Shown here: positions 1-6,902 of the stretch, piece after piece
Numbering within the stretch: position 1 is the stretch's first letter
How the letters are laid out: every line of letters starts with the position of its first letter
DNA from: DATHRK01 sp035513295
GTDB lineage: Bacteria > Gemmatimonadota > Gemmatimonadetes > Longimicrobiales > RSA9
DNA: 14,354 nucleotides
Direction: 5' to 3'
Assembly: GCA_035513295.1 (NCBI GenBank)
Contig: DATKCH010000112.1
Location: 1 to 14,354 of the forward strand
Notes under the pieces: generated by a model
Database searches by the model: none
Told to the model about the DNA's origin: nothing
Seen by the model: the letters and a program-made list of their open reading frames with translations, nothing else
Translations under genes and position numbers: made by a program

Positions 1-105
1 GACGAGGGCGATCTTCGCGAGCGTGAAGAGGGTCCGGATGACGAAGCCCACGAGCGCGAGGCCGATCAGCACGATTGCGATGATCGCCAGGGGTCCGAGC
101 GTCAC
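1..105 (-). CDS. Partial small membrane protein, N-terminal end only
   Basis: Reading the minus strand from a GTG at 105 gives 35 residues before the window ends. The segment starting VTLGPLAIIAIVLIGLALVG is almost wholly hydrophobic and is followed by a stretch with one Arg and one Lys (FVIRTLFTLAKIALV), so it looks like one membrane helix plus an amphipathic tail. It begins 7 nt after the stop codon of the MDR1 dehydrogenase gene on the same strand, so the two are probably cotranscribed. No family can be named from this fragment. The frame also stays open upstream, inside the MDR1 gene, and there is no clear ribosome binding site, so the start is a guess. It could instead be the first helix of a larger transporter. 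Confidence 0.5.
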   Translation of the reverse strand, partial: MTLGPLAIIAIVLIGLALVGFVIRTLFTLAKIALV

Positions 106-112
106 GACCGTC

Positions 113-1141
113 TCAGGGCACGAGCACGATGTTGCCGAACGCCTCGCCCGACTCCAGTCGCGCGTGCGCTTCCCGGATCTCGGCCAGGGGGCGGACGCTG
201 TCGACGACGGGGTCGAACTCTCCGGCGAACACGAGGTCCATCACGCGCTGGAATTCCTCCTGGTTCGCCATCGTCGATCCCACGATGCTCACCTGCTTCC
301 AGAACACTACCCTCAGGTCCAGCTCCGCGGTAGGTCCGGTCGTGGCGCCGTAGGTCACCATGCGCCCGCCGCGCGCGAGGGAGCGCACGCACTGCCCGAA
401 GATCGCGGTTCCGACCGAGTCGAGCACGACATCCACGCCGCGCTTCCCGGTCTCGCGCCAGAGCGCCCTCGTCCATTCCCCGTCGGCGCGGTCGTAGACG
501 ACGTGCGCGCCCAGCTCCCGCACGCGATCCATGTGCGGCGCCGACGTGAGCGCCATGACGCGGGCGCCCGCGAAGCGCGCGATCTGGATCGCCGCGGTGG
601 AGACTCCTCCCGAAGCCCCGGTCACGAGCACCGTGTCTCCGGGCTTCAGCGCGCCCTGCGTGATGAGCGCCCTCCACGCCGTCATGAACACCAGCGGCGC
701 GGCCGCGGCGCGCTCGAAGGACACGCCATCGGAGATCGGGTACACGTTGCGAGCCGGCACGACGACGAACTCGGCCGCGCCGCCGCGGACGTGCTCGCCG
801 ATGATGCGGTAGTTGACGCATTGGCTCTGCTCGCCCCGTAAGCACCACTCGCACTCTCCGCACCACAGCGACGGATTCACGACCGCCCGTTCGCCGGGCT
901 GGACGCGGTGAACGCCCGATCCGACGTCGTCGATCTCGCCGGCGATGTCGGAGCCGCCGATGTGGGGCAGTTCGATGTCGATCGGAAGGCCGCGGCGGAC
1001 CCACAGGTCCAGATGATTGAGCGCCACGGCGCGCACGCGCACGCGAACCTCTCCGGGCCCGGGCTTCGGGACGTCGATCTCTTCGATCCGGAGCATCTCC
1101 GGGCCGCCGTGCTCGTAGAAGAGCGCCGCGCGCATTCGCAT
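113..1141 (-). CDS. Zinc-binding medium-chain dehydrogenase/quinone oxidoreductase family (MDR1)
   Basis: A 342-residue protein of the medium-chain dehydrogenase/reductase family, a cytosolic NAD(P)H-dependent oxidoreductase of unknown substrate. The GroES-like N-terminal domain carries a complete structural-zinc set, Cys94, Cys97, Cys100 and Cys108 (spacing x2, x2, x7). The Rossmann domain has the nucleotide loop GASGGV near residues 175-180, followed by LDSVG. The usual catalytic-zinc motifs are altered: the position of GxCGTD reads NHLDLW, and GHE is replaced by GGSD. This pattern is known in a subgroup of MDR enzymes and suggests the active-site zinc is missing or bound differently. The length is normal for the family. 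ATG 1141 (MRMRAALF) was chosen; ATG 1135, two codons in, is equally possible because no strong Shine-Dalgarno is visible. It is divergent from the 1371 gene and followed by the membrane-protein start at 105. Confidence 0.88.
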   Translation of the reverse strand: MRMRAALFYEHGGPEMLRIEEIDVPKPGPGEVRVRVRAVALNHLDLWVRRGLPIDIELPHIGGSDIAGEIDDVGSGVHRVQPGERAVVNPSLWCGECEWCLRGEQSQCVNYRIIGEHVRGGAAEFVVVPARNVYPISDGVSFERAAAAPLVFMTAWRALITQGALKPGDTVLVTGASGGVSTAAIQIARFAGARVMALTSAPHMDRVRELGAHVVYDRADGEWTRALWRETGKRGVDVVLDSVGTAIFGQCVRSLARGGRMVTYGATTGPTAELDLRVVFWKQVSIVGSTMANQEEFQRVMDLVFAGEFDPVVDSVRPLAEIREAHARLESGEAFGNIVLVP

Positions 1142-1174
1142 GGGTACAGGTCTTCGTCGCTGGGGGGTCGGTCC

Positions 1175-1193
1175 GGCCCGCGTTCCGCGGGCC
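1175..1193. other. GC-rich inverted repeat in the MDR1 leader region
   Basis: GGCCCGCG, a 3-nt loop TTC, then CGCGGGCC form a perfect 8-bp stem. It lies in the 229-bp divergent gap 1142-1370, 34 nt upstream of the MDR1 start, so a minus-strand transcript could carry it as a leader hairpin. There is no U tract, so it is not a standard terminator. In DNA this GC-rich a short perfect stem can arise by chance. No convincing promoter hexamers were seen in the rest of this gap. Confidence 0.3.
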
Positions 1194-1370
1194 ACGCGTG
1201 CGCTCCGGGCACGCCCCCCGAACCCTACCCCGCGCGCGCGCCCATCGCCAGCCGTGGCGCCGGCGGCGGCCCGTGCTCCGGTGTCCGCGTGGACCCTCCG
1301 CGGGCGGCCACGGAGCGCCGCGAGCGCGACCGGTTGTGCCCGGCCCCCGCCCGGCGGACATTTCCACGAT

Positions 1371-1787
1371 ATGAACCACGTCGACGACGACGGACCCACG
1401 CCGGACCTCATCGACACGCTGCGCGCGACCAAACAGGCCACCGGCGAGATGGCGGACGCCACGCTGGCCGGCTACCGGCGCGAGCACGAACGGCCGCCCG
1501 CGTTCGAGGGCGCGGACGGGCACGCGTACACGGTGGAGGTGGACGTGGAGGCAACCGGCGACCCGGCACGGCCGTTCGCCTCCTTCTTCGTCTTTCCACG
1601 CTGGGCCGCGACGGGCGCCGGCATCATGGGGCACGTCGAATCGGGCGATGTCGGGGCGGGGGCCACCGCCGAGGACGCGCGCAGCGCCGCCGAGGAGTGG
1701 ACGCTGTTCGAGATCAGGGAGGAGCTCGACGCGGCGATTCTGCGCCGGGAGCGGGAAGCGGCGGGCACGGCGGAGACGGAATGCTGA
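1371..1787 (+). CDS. Uncharacterised 138-residue protein coupled to proline dehydrogenase
   Basis: I do not recognise the family. The protein is acidic, soluble and without signal peptide or membrane segment. An N-terminal charged region (DLIDTLRATKQATGEMADAT, about residues 12-31) is followed by a beta-rich middle (AYTVEVDVEA, then ASFFVFPRWAATGAGIMGHV) and a charged C-terminal helix (EEWTLFEIREELDAAILRRE). The stop overlaps the next start as ATGCTGA, so its translation is coupled to the proline dehydrogenase gene. That favours a real gene. The ATG at 1371 lacks a Shine-Dalgarno; an internal ATG at 1449 is a less likely alternative. The FFVFPRW stretch and the alanine-rich helix look conserved rather than random, but this is only an impression. 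A role in proline metabolism is inferred from position alone. Confidence 0.72.
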   Translation: MNHVDDDGPTPDLIDTLRATKQATGEMADATLAGYRREHERPPAFEGADGHAYTVEVDVEATGDPARPFASFFVFPRWAATGAGIMGHVESGDVGAGATAEDARSAAEEWTLFEIREELDAAILRREREAAGTAETEC

Positions 1788-2737
1788 GAGACGCGCTGTT
1801 GGCTCTCGGCGGAAGCTCGGCCGCCCGGCGCATAGCCACCGACGCCCCGTTCTCCCGCTCCATCGCCCGCAGGTTCGTGGCGGGGGAAACGCCACAGGAG
1901 GCGATCGAGGCCGCGCGCGTGCTGAACCGGAGCGGCATGCACGTGTCGCTGGACTACCTCGGCGAGGCCGTGGCGAGCGCGGAAGAGGCGCTGTCCGCGG
2001 CGGCCACGATCGAGCGGGTCGTGCGCGACATCGCGAGCGAGAACCTGGACGCCAACGTGAGCGTCAAGCTCACGCAGCTCGGACAGGACATCGACGGGGC
2101 GTTCCTGGGCCGGGCCGTCGGGCAGCTGCTCGACGCGGCGGAGGAGTGCGGCCTGTTCATCCGTTTCGACATGGAGTCCACCGACTACACGCAGCGTACG
2201 CTGGACTTCTTCGAGGAGTGCTGGAACGCCGGACGACGCGGCATCGGGGTGGTGCTGCAGTCCTACCTCTACAGAACCGAGAAGGACGTGGCCTGGGCCA
2301 ACGCCCTCGGAGCGCGCGTACGGCTCTGCAAGGGGGCGTACAAGGAGCCCGAAAGCGTCGCCTATCCCGACAAGGAGGACGTGGACGCGAACTTCGTCCG
2401 GTGCATGCGAGCGCTGCTCGCCGACGGGAGCTACCCGGGCATCGCCACCCACGACGAGGCGATGATCCGCGCGACCAAGCGCTTCGCCCGGGACGAAGGC
2501 ATCGATCGCGACCGTTTCGAGTTCCAGATGCTGTACGGCGTCCGGCGCGACGTGCAGCAGCGGCTGGTCGCGGAGGGCTACCACGTGCGCATCTACGTCC
2601 CGTTCGGCGAGGCCTGGTATCCGTACTTCATGCGCCGCATGGCCGAGCGTCCGGCAAACCTCTTCTTCGTCGTGGACAGCCTGATCCGTGAATCGCCGCT
2701 GAGATTCCTGCGCGACGGTCGAAGGCGCGCCTCGTGA
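1781..2737 (+). CDS. Proline dehydrogenase, monofunctional
   Basis: A 318-residue FAD enzyme that oxidises L-proline to 1-pyrroline-5-carboxylate, the first step of proline catabolism, passing electrons to the quinone pool. Visible family motifs in order: SVKLTQLG (residues 94-101), FDMES (129-133), LQSYLYRT (159-166), RLCKGAYKEP (181-190), ATHDEAMI (222-229), EFQMLYGVR (247-255) and YVPFGEAWYPYFMRRMAERP (272-291). The last includes the paired arginines that bind the substrate carboxylate. The length matches the short stand-alone type known from Thermus and Deinococcus rather than the bifunctional PutA. No P5C dehydrogenase gene lies in the window. The ATG at 1781 is preceded by GGAG and overlaps the upstream stop by 7 nt; the stop overlaps the QueE start by 4 nt (GTGA). 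Translational coupling on both sides is therefore likely. Confidence 0.95.
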   Translation: MLRDALLALGGSSAARRIATDAPFSRSIARRFVAGETPQEAIEAARVLNRSGMHVSLDYLGEAVASAEEALSAAATIERVVRDIASENLDANVSVKLTQLGQDIDGAFLGRAVGQLLDAAEECGLFIRFDMESTDYTQRTLDFFEECWNAGRRGIGVVLQSYLYRTEKDVAWANALGARVRLCKGAYKEPESVAYPDKEDVDANFVRCMRALLADGSYPGIATHDEAMIRATKRFARDEGIDRDRFEFQMLYGVRRDVQQRLVAEGYHVRIYVPFGEAWYPYFMRRMAERPANLFFVVDSLIRESPLRFLRDGRRRAS

Positions 2738-3480
2738 ACGCGCGAGCCGCCGGTTTTGCCGGCCGGCCAATGAGCGACGCCGGCCTGCAGGGCGCCGGCC
2801 GGAAGGAAAGCCCGGACGGAGCCATCCTCCGCGTGACCGAGGTGTTCCATTCGATCCAGGGGGAGAGCACCTGGGCGGGCCTCCCGTGCACCTTCATCCG
2901 GCTGACGGGCTGCCCCCTCCGCTGCGTCTGGTGCGACACTGAGTACGCCTTCCACGGGGGCGATAAGCTGAGCCTGGAGTCCCTCGTGGATAGGGCGCGG
3001 GAGATCGGCGCCCGGCTCGTCGAGGTGACGGGCGGCGAGCCCCTCGTCCACCCCGGAGCGTTCCGCCTGTGCGCGCTGCTCGCGGACGCGGGATTCACCG
3101 TGCTGGTGGAGACGTCCGGCGCGGTGGACGTGAGCGGCCTCGACGCCCGGGTCCACAAGATCATGGACCTCAAGTGTCCCGGTTCCGGCGAGAGTCACCG
3201 GAACCTCTGGACGAACCTCGACCACCTGACGGAGCTCGACGAGGTGAAGTTCGTGGTCGCCGACCGCGACGATTACGAGTGGACCCGCGCCGTCATCGCG
3301 GAGAGAGGCCTGGACGAGCGGGTGGGGTCGGGGCGCCTGCGGGAGCTGCTCGTATCGCCCGTCTGGGGCGCGGTGGCATGGGCCGACCTCGCGGGCTGGA
3401 TCCTCGAGGACGGACTGCCCGTGCGCATGCAGCTCCAGTTGCACAAGCTCATCTGGGGAGCCGAAGCGACGGGCGTTTGA
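2734..3480 (+). CDS. queE: 7-carboxy-7-deazaguanine synthase (radical SAM, QueE)
   Basis: A radical-SAM enzyme converting 6-carboxy-5,6,7,8-tetrahydropterin to 7-carboxy-7-deazaguanine on the route to queuosine and other 7-deazapurines. With the GTG start at 2734 it has 248 residues. Signature features are FHSIQGESTWAG (38-49), the cluster-binding Cys60, Cys64 and Cys67 (CPLRCVWC), the SAM-contact motif TGGEP (99-103) and the LKCPGSGE segment typical of QueE. The first 30 residues are unconserved in type and GCCGG-repeat-rich in DNA. An ATG at 2770, or another start close to ILRVTEV, may therefore be the true start. GTG 2734 was preferred because it overlaps the proline dehydrogenase stop by 4 nt and has GAAGG upstream. 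No other queuosine gene (queC, queD, queF) is in the window. The coupling to proline dehydrogenase has no obvious metabolic logic. Confidence 0.93.
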   Translation: MNARAAGFAGRPMSDAGLQGAGRKESPDGAILRVTEVFHSIQGESTWAGLPCTFIRLTGCPLRCVWCDTEYAFHGGDKLSLESLVDRAREIGARLVEVTGGEPLVHPGAFRLCALLADAGFTVLVETSGAVDVSGLDARVHKIMDLKCPGSGESHRNLWTNLDHLTELDEVKFVVADRDDYEWTRAVIAERGLDERVGSGRLRELLVSPVWGAVAWADLAGWILEDGLPVRMQLQLHKLIWGAEATGV

Positions 3481-3490
3481 CGGCGACGGG

Positions 3491-5782
3491 CTAGAAGATG
3501 GCGGTTCCGCCGCAGCGGGCGGGTGACGGATTCAGCCGGAGCCCCCCACCCGGCTCGAGCGCCGGCACCTGTCCCTCCGCGTCCCGCAACTCGCGCAGCA
3601 GCTCCTCGAGCGCGGACCTGGCGTCCTCCGGGACGGACTCCTCCCGCCATCTCCTGCCGTACAGCCTGCGCGCCAACCAGCGCGTCCCCGAAAGGCCCGC
3701 CAGGGCATCCGCACGCTCCATCGCGAGTCCGCGCGTCACCGCGCGCGCCGCCTCGGCGATCAGGCCGTGTCGGGCATCCGCCCGCACACCCCCGTACGCG
3801 CTGCCCGGCGAACGACAAGCCCACGTCTCGAGCGCCGCGGCCGCGATGTCGTAGCCCTGGAGCGCGGCGCGCAGCCGCCGCGGGCCGAACGGCGCGCCGC
3901 CATCGTCCTGCGACGACGACGGCAGCCCCTCCGCCAGCACCAGCCTGAGCAGGTCCAGGGCGGTGTGGGTGCGGGCCGGTCCGTAGGCCGACAGGAACCA
4001 CTCGCGCGTGGCCGGATACGCGGGGGCGACATCATCCAGGATCGCGATCAGCGCGCCGCCCGCCGCGCCCGTCGCGTCCGGCGCCGGAACCGTCCCGTAA
4101 CCGGTCAGGACGTCATCCTGGACCGAGGAAAGGTAGCCGTTCATGCGCCCCTGGTGGCCCAGGGAAACGACCGAGAACCAGTCGATGCCGCGCGCGAACA
4201 CCTCGGCCGGCCGGGTCCAGTGGCTGTCCAGGGCGGTCCTCCCATCTCCTCCGGGGGCCGCCGCGGCCAGGCCACGCACCCAGGTGGACAGCGGATCCGA
4301 CCGTGCACGAAACGCCCGATCGGTGCCGTAGTCGCCGCGCACGCGATAGCGACGCAGCGCCACCTGCCAGTCCAGGTCGTGCGCGATCTCGTGGGCCAGC
4401 GTGCCGGCGGCCGTGGACGGGGGAAGGAAGAGGCGACGGTCGCCGGGGTCGTGCAGCGCGAGCGGGCCCGGTCCCTCCCTCTCCGATCCCACGTGGACGC
4501 GCAGACCACGGAGCTGGAGCGTCGGCATGACGCGCCGGAGGTCGCGCACGGCCACGTCCAGCACGGCCAGGTAGAAGGGCCTCCACGGGTCGGGGATCGA
4601 CGCGTCGAACGTGACCTGTGTGATGCCGTGCCTCTCGGTCAGCTCGGTCAGCGACGGTGCGGGGAAGCCGGGGAACCACGGTCGTTCCTGGGCGAACGGG
4701 CGCAGGCCCACCGCGGCCCAGAGGGCCACGGAATAGCCCACGGGGTGGTCTTCAGTGCGGGCGTTGAGGAGCGAAAGCTCCGCCGCCAGCGCCTCTTCGT
4801 TCGAGGCGCCCCGCAGGAAGCGGCTCGACGCCGCCCGACCGCGAGGGCTGAGGGCGACGCCGCTCTCCAGTATGGGGCGATGGGCCTGGAGCGCGACGGA
4901 GATCGCCGGCCGGGGCGGGGCGGCGTCGTCCGCCGCTAGCGCGGCCAGCCTGGCCGCGGCCCGCATACCGAGGAGCGATCTCGGCGGTCGCTCCGCGGCG
5001 GGCCCGCGCGTGGCAGCCGGAGCGGCCAGGTTCCGGACCGCCTCGGTGGTCAGCCGCGCCAACGCCAGCCCCTCTTCTTCCAGAGCGGGCGGGAGCGGCG
5101 CGCTGAGCGGGGCCTCGACCCGCGGCCCACCCTGCGCCCGCCAGGCCGGCAGCGCGGACACGGCGGAGGCGCCTTCGCGTTCGGCGCGCCTGATCAGCGC
5201 CACGGCATCTCGCCGCGCCAGCTCCCGGTCCCGCAGCAGCGCGGCGACGCGGACCGCCGTGCGCACGCCCGACCGCCGCACGACGCCCTCCGCGCCGGCG
5301 AGCGTGTAGGCGATCCGAACCGCGAGCTCGCCCGCACGCGGGTCTTCCGCCTCGCGGATGGTCCTGTCGATCAGGCCGAAGTGCTCGCGCCCGGGACGGC
5401 GACCCGCCACCTCTCCCAGCAGCTCGGCTCCGTCCAGGACGCGGGGGTCGATGACGTACAGCTCCCCGCGCAGGAGGCTCCGAAGCAACCACGCCGCGAC
5501 CGGCGCGCGATCGGCTTCGGCCAGCCGCGGGTCTGAAAGGGCGAAGTCCGCGAGGCGGAACGGCGATCCCAGTCCGAGGCGCCCGCGCTCGAGGTAGCCC
5601 ACGCCCAGGATCCTGGAGTCGGACAGCGGCTCCCCGCTGCGCGACGCGCGCACCCACTCGGCGGCGACGTCGGCCTCCGCCTGGATCTCGTCGGTCGCGT
5701 CTATGCGCTCCACGAACGGCGTGGCCTCGGCGCACGCCGCGAGCGTGACGCAGAGGGCGGCGGCGGCGGCGCGGGCGGTCAC
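3491..5782 (-). CDS. Predicted secreted lipoprotein with zincin (HExxH) metalloprotease motif
   Basis: A 763-residue protein starting at GTG 5782. A short signal peptide ends in a lipobox, LAAC, with Cys17 as the lipidated residue, so it should be exported and membrane-anchored. Residues 20-350 are Ala/Arg/Leu-rich and helical, without a recognised domain. The segment AHEIAHDLDW has His464, Glu465 and His468 as an HExxH zinc site, and Glu527 in RPAEVFARGIDWF is a likely third ligand. This HExxH followed by a PxEVFAR-type helix is seen in various gluzincin-like peptidases. Family and substrate are unknown. Its start overlaps the stop of the HNH gene by 4 nt (GTGA), so the two are cotranslated, and it ends only 10 nt from the convergent queE stop. 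The C-terminal 200 residues are again helical, with CRSPGS and ARCGG cysteines. Confidence 0.85.
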   Translation of the reverse strand: MTARAAAAALCVTLAACAEATPFVERIDATDEIQAEADVAAEWVRASRSGEPLSDSRILGVGYLERGRLGLGSPFRLADFALSDPRLAEADRAPVAAWLLRSLLRGELYVIDPRVLDGAELLGEVAGRRPGREHFGLIDRTIREAEDPRAGELAVRIAYTLAGAEGVVRRSGVRTAVRVAALLRDRELARRDAVALIRRAEREGASAVSALPAWRAQGGPRVEAPLSAPLPPALEEEGLALARLTTEAVRNLAAPAATRGPAAERPPRSLLGMRAAARLAALAADDAAPPRPAISVALQAHRPILESGVALSPRGRAASSRFLRGASNEEALAAELSLLNARTEDHPVGYSVALWAAVGLRPFAQERPWFPGFPAPSLTELTERHGITQVTFDASIPDPWRPFYLAVLDVAVRDLRRVMPTLQLRGLRVHVGSEREGPGPLALHDPGDRRLFLPPSTAAGTLAHEIAHDLDWQVALRRYRVRGDYGTDRAFRARSDPLSTWVRGLAAAAPGGDGRTALDSHWTRPAEVFARGIDWFSVVSLGHQGRMNGYLSSVQDDVLTGYGTVPAPDATGAAGGALIAILDDVAPAYPATREWFLSAYGPARTHTALDLLRLVLAEGLPSSSQDDGGAPFGPRRLRAALQGYDIAAAALETWACRSPGSAYGGVRADARHGLIAEAARAVTRGLAMERADALAGLSGTRWLARRLYGRRWREESVPEDARSALEELLRELRDAEGQVPALEPGGGLRLNPSPARCGGTAIF

Positions 5783-6141
5783 CGGGCGCCCTCCGCGTCG
5801 TTGCGGGCGTACCCGGCCTGCTCCGCGGCCTTGAGCGCCGCTTCCTCCACCGCCCGGCGGTGACGTGGCCAGATCCAGTGGGCGTGATGGAGGAATACGC
5901 TGCGGGCGGCCTCATCGGTGGCGAGGTACGCCCACGCCGGCAGGCCGCCCTTGTCGCGATTACACGGGATGCACGCCGTCACCAGGTTGCCGTCGGAGTG
6001 GTCTCCCCCCTTCCGGCGGGGCTCGACGTGATCCAGGCTGAGGAGGTCGTCCGGCAACACTTTGCCGCAGTAGACGCACCGATGGCCGTCGCGCGCGAAG
6101 ATTCTGCGCCTTCTCTCGGCGATGGCACCGGGGCTGGTCAT
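5779..6141 (-). CDS. Small stand-alone HNH endonuclease
   Basis: A 120-residue protein that is essentially one HNH domain. The motifs are the first zinc knuckle Cys22-x2-Cys25, the catalytic DHVEP (Asp37, His38) with RRKGG after it, NLVTAC with Asn52, the second knuckle Cys57-x2-Cys60, and NRDKGG. This is the McrA-like HNH type found in free-standing nucleases, some of phage or mobile origin and many of unknown role in chromosomes. No DNA-recognition domain, methylase or integrase-like partner lies beside it, so a restriction system is not supported. ATG 6141 was chosen because the motif region begins about 20 residues later; the frame stays open upstream across the Nudix gene. It is divergent from the Nudix gene with 63 nt between them and is cotranslated with the zincin lipoprotein downstream. 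Confidence 0.88.
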   Translation of the reverse strand: MTSPGAIAERRRRIFARDGHRCVYCGKVLPDDLLSLDHVEPRRKGGDHSDGNLVTACIPCNRDKGGLPAWAYLATDEAARSVFLHHAHWIWPRHRRAVEEAALKAAEQAGYARNDAEGAR

Positions 6142-6192
6142 GTCGAGTCGTACACGGGGCGCGACGGTTTGCTCCGGGTGCTCGGACCGCGG

Positions 6193-6198
6193 TAACCT
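6193..6198 (+). promoter_or_regulatory. Candidate -10 element for a leaderless Nudix transcript
   Basis: TAACCT matches four of six bases of the TATAAT consensus and sits exactly 6 nt before the ATG at 6205. A weak TTGCTC lies 18 nt upstream. No Shine-Dalgarno is present before this ATG. A transcript starting at or next to the A of ATG would need none. The same geometry is seen at 12048-12053 on the other strand. Confidence 0.4.
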
Positions 6199-6204
6199 GG
6201 CGTC

Positions 6205-6798
6205 ATGTCGCCCTTTCTGGAGGGTCTGCGCCAGGCGCTGAACGACAGGCCCGTGCGTGTGGTGAGCCGCCCCGAGGGCTACCTCGAGGCGGCCGTCGCG
6301 CTGATGGTCAGGGAGACGCCGGCGCTCGAGATCCTCCTCATCCACCGCGCCGATCTGGAGGGAGATCCCTGGGCAGGCCACATCGCGCTCCCCGGCGGCC
6401 GGCGCGAAGCGCGGGACCGCGACCTGCTCGCGACGGCGTTGCGAGAAGCCGAGGAGGAACTGGGTGCGGCGATCGCGAGGGTCGGGGACCCGCTCGGACG
6501 CCTGCCCGAGATCGCGCCCTCCTCGCCGCTGCTGCCTCCGCTCGTGATCGCGCCGTTCGTGATCGCGGTGCCGCCGGCCATCGCCCTGAGGCCCGATGCG
6601 CGGGAGGTCCAGGAAGCCTTCTGGGTCCCCGTGCGAGAGCTCCGGGCCGCCGACGCCGCGACCGAGGTGATCCTCCGCGAAGGGGCCGGGCACCGGACGC
6701 TTCCGGGCATCCGGCACGGGCCGCACACCGTGTGGGGGCTGACGCTGGGGGCCCTCGGCTCGTTCTTCGACGTCGTCGACGCGGTCGCGGAGACCTGA
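6205..6798 (+). CDS. Nudix hydrolase, CoA pyrophosphatase-like
   Basis: A 197-residue Nudix protein. The box runs from GHIALPGGRREARD (59-71) to LREAEEELGA (79-88), with Arg80, Glu81, Glu84 and Glu85 as the metal-binding helix residues. An Asp at 71 replaces the first Glu of the general Nudix box, which is normal for the CoA pyrophosphatase subfamily (NudL/NUDT7-like), as is GHIALPGG right before it. Known members split CoA, acyl-CoA or oxidised CoA into 3',5'-ADP and 4'-phosphopantetheine derivatives in the cytosol. A strand-rich stretch with IAPFVIAVPP follows, then EVQEAFWVPVREL, both usual in the family. The ATG at 6205 is the only reasonable start and has no ribosome binding site. It is convergent with the E1 alpha gene and divergent from the HNH gene. 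Exact substrate remains unproven. Confidence 0.9.
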   Translation: MSPFLEGLRQALNDRPVRVVSRPEGYLEAAVALMVRETPALEILLIHRADLEGDPWAGHIALPGGRREARDRDLLATALREAEEELGAAIARVGDPLGRLPEIAPSSPLLPPLVIAPFVIAVPPAIALRPDAREVQEAFWVPVRELRAADAATEVILREGAGHRTLPGIRHGPHTVWGLTLGALGSFFDVVDAVAET

Positions 6799-6871
6799 TC
6801 TCGGACGCGCGGCTCGCTCCCCTTTCAGCGACCTGCTAGGCGCCCCCCTGAGCCGTCGAGCGCGCGGCGGC

Positions 6872-6894
6872 CCGGAGGGTCGACCTCCCGGTTT
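6872..6894 (+). terminator. Weak terminator-like stem-loop after the Nudix gene
   Basis: CCGGAGG and CCTCCCGG pair as a 7-bp stem with one bulged C (6887) around a GTCGA loop, followed by only three T. It lies in the 104-bp gap between the convergent Nudix and E1 alpha genes. The short T run makes intrinsic termination uncertain; the reverse strand has no T run at all. Nothing else of note was seen in this gap. Confidence 0.3.
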
Positions 6895-6902
6895 CCAGGC
6901 GG

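Noticed and set aside
1142..1462. N-terminal extension of MDR1 up to 1462
   Set aside because: The extra residues are low-complexity Arg/Ala/Gly and overlap the coding start of the divergent 1371 gene. The MDR family starts at MRMRAALF (1141).
908..1780. Open frame running without a stop into proline dehydrogenase, suggesting a fusion protein
   Set aside because: This upstream part is antisense to MDR1 or out of frame with the 1371 gene and has no conserved motif. The proline dehydrogenase family starts at 1781 with GGAG before it.
3481..3490. Terminator between the convergent queE and lipoprotein genes
   Set aside because: Only 10 nt separate the stops and no stem-loop with a T run is present.
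5779..6141. Restriction-modification or homing endonuclease system around the HNH gene
   Set aside because: No methyltransferase, specificity subunit, intron or intein boundary is present beside it, and the flanking genes are intact.
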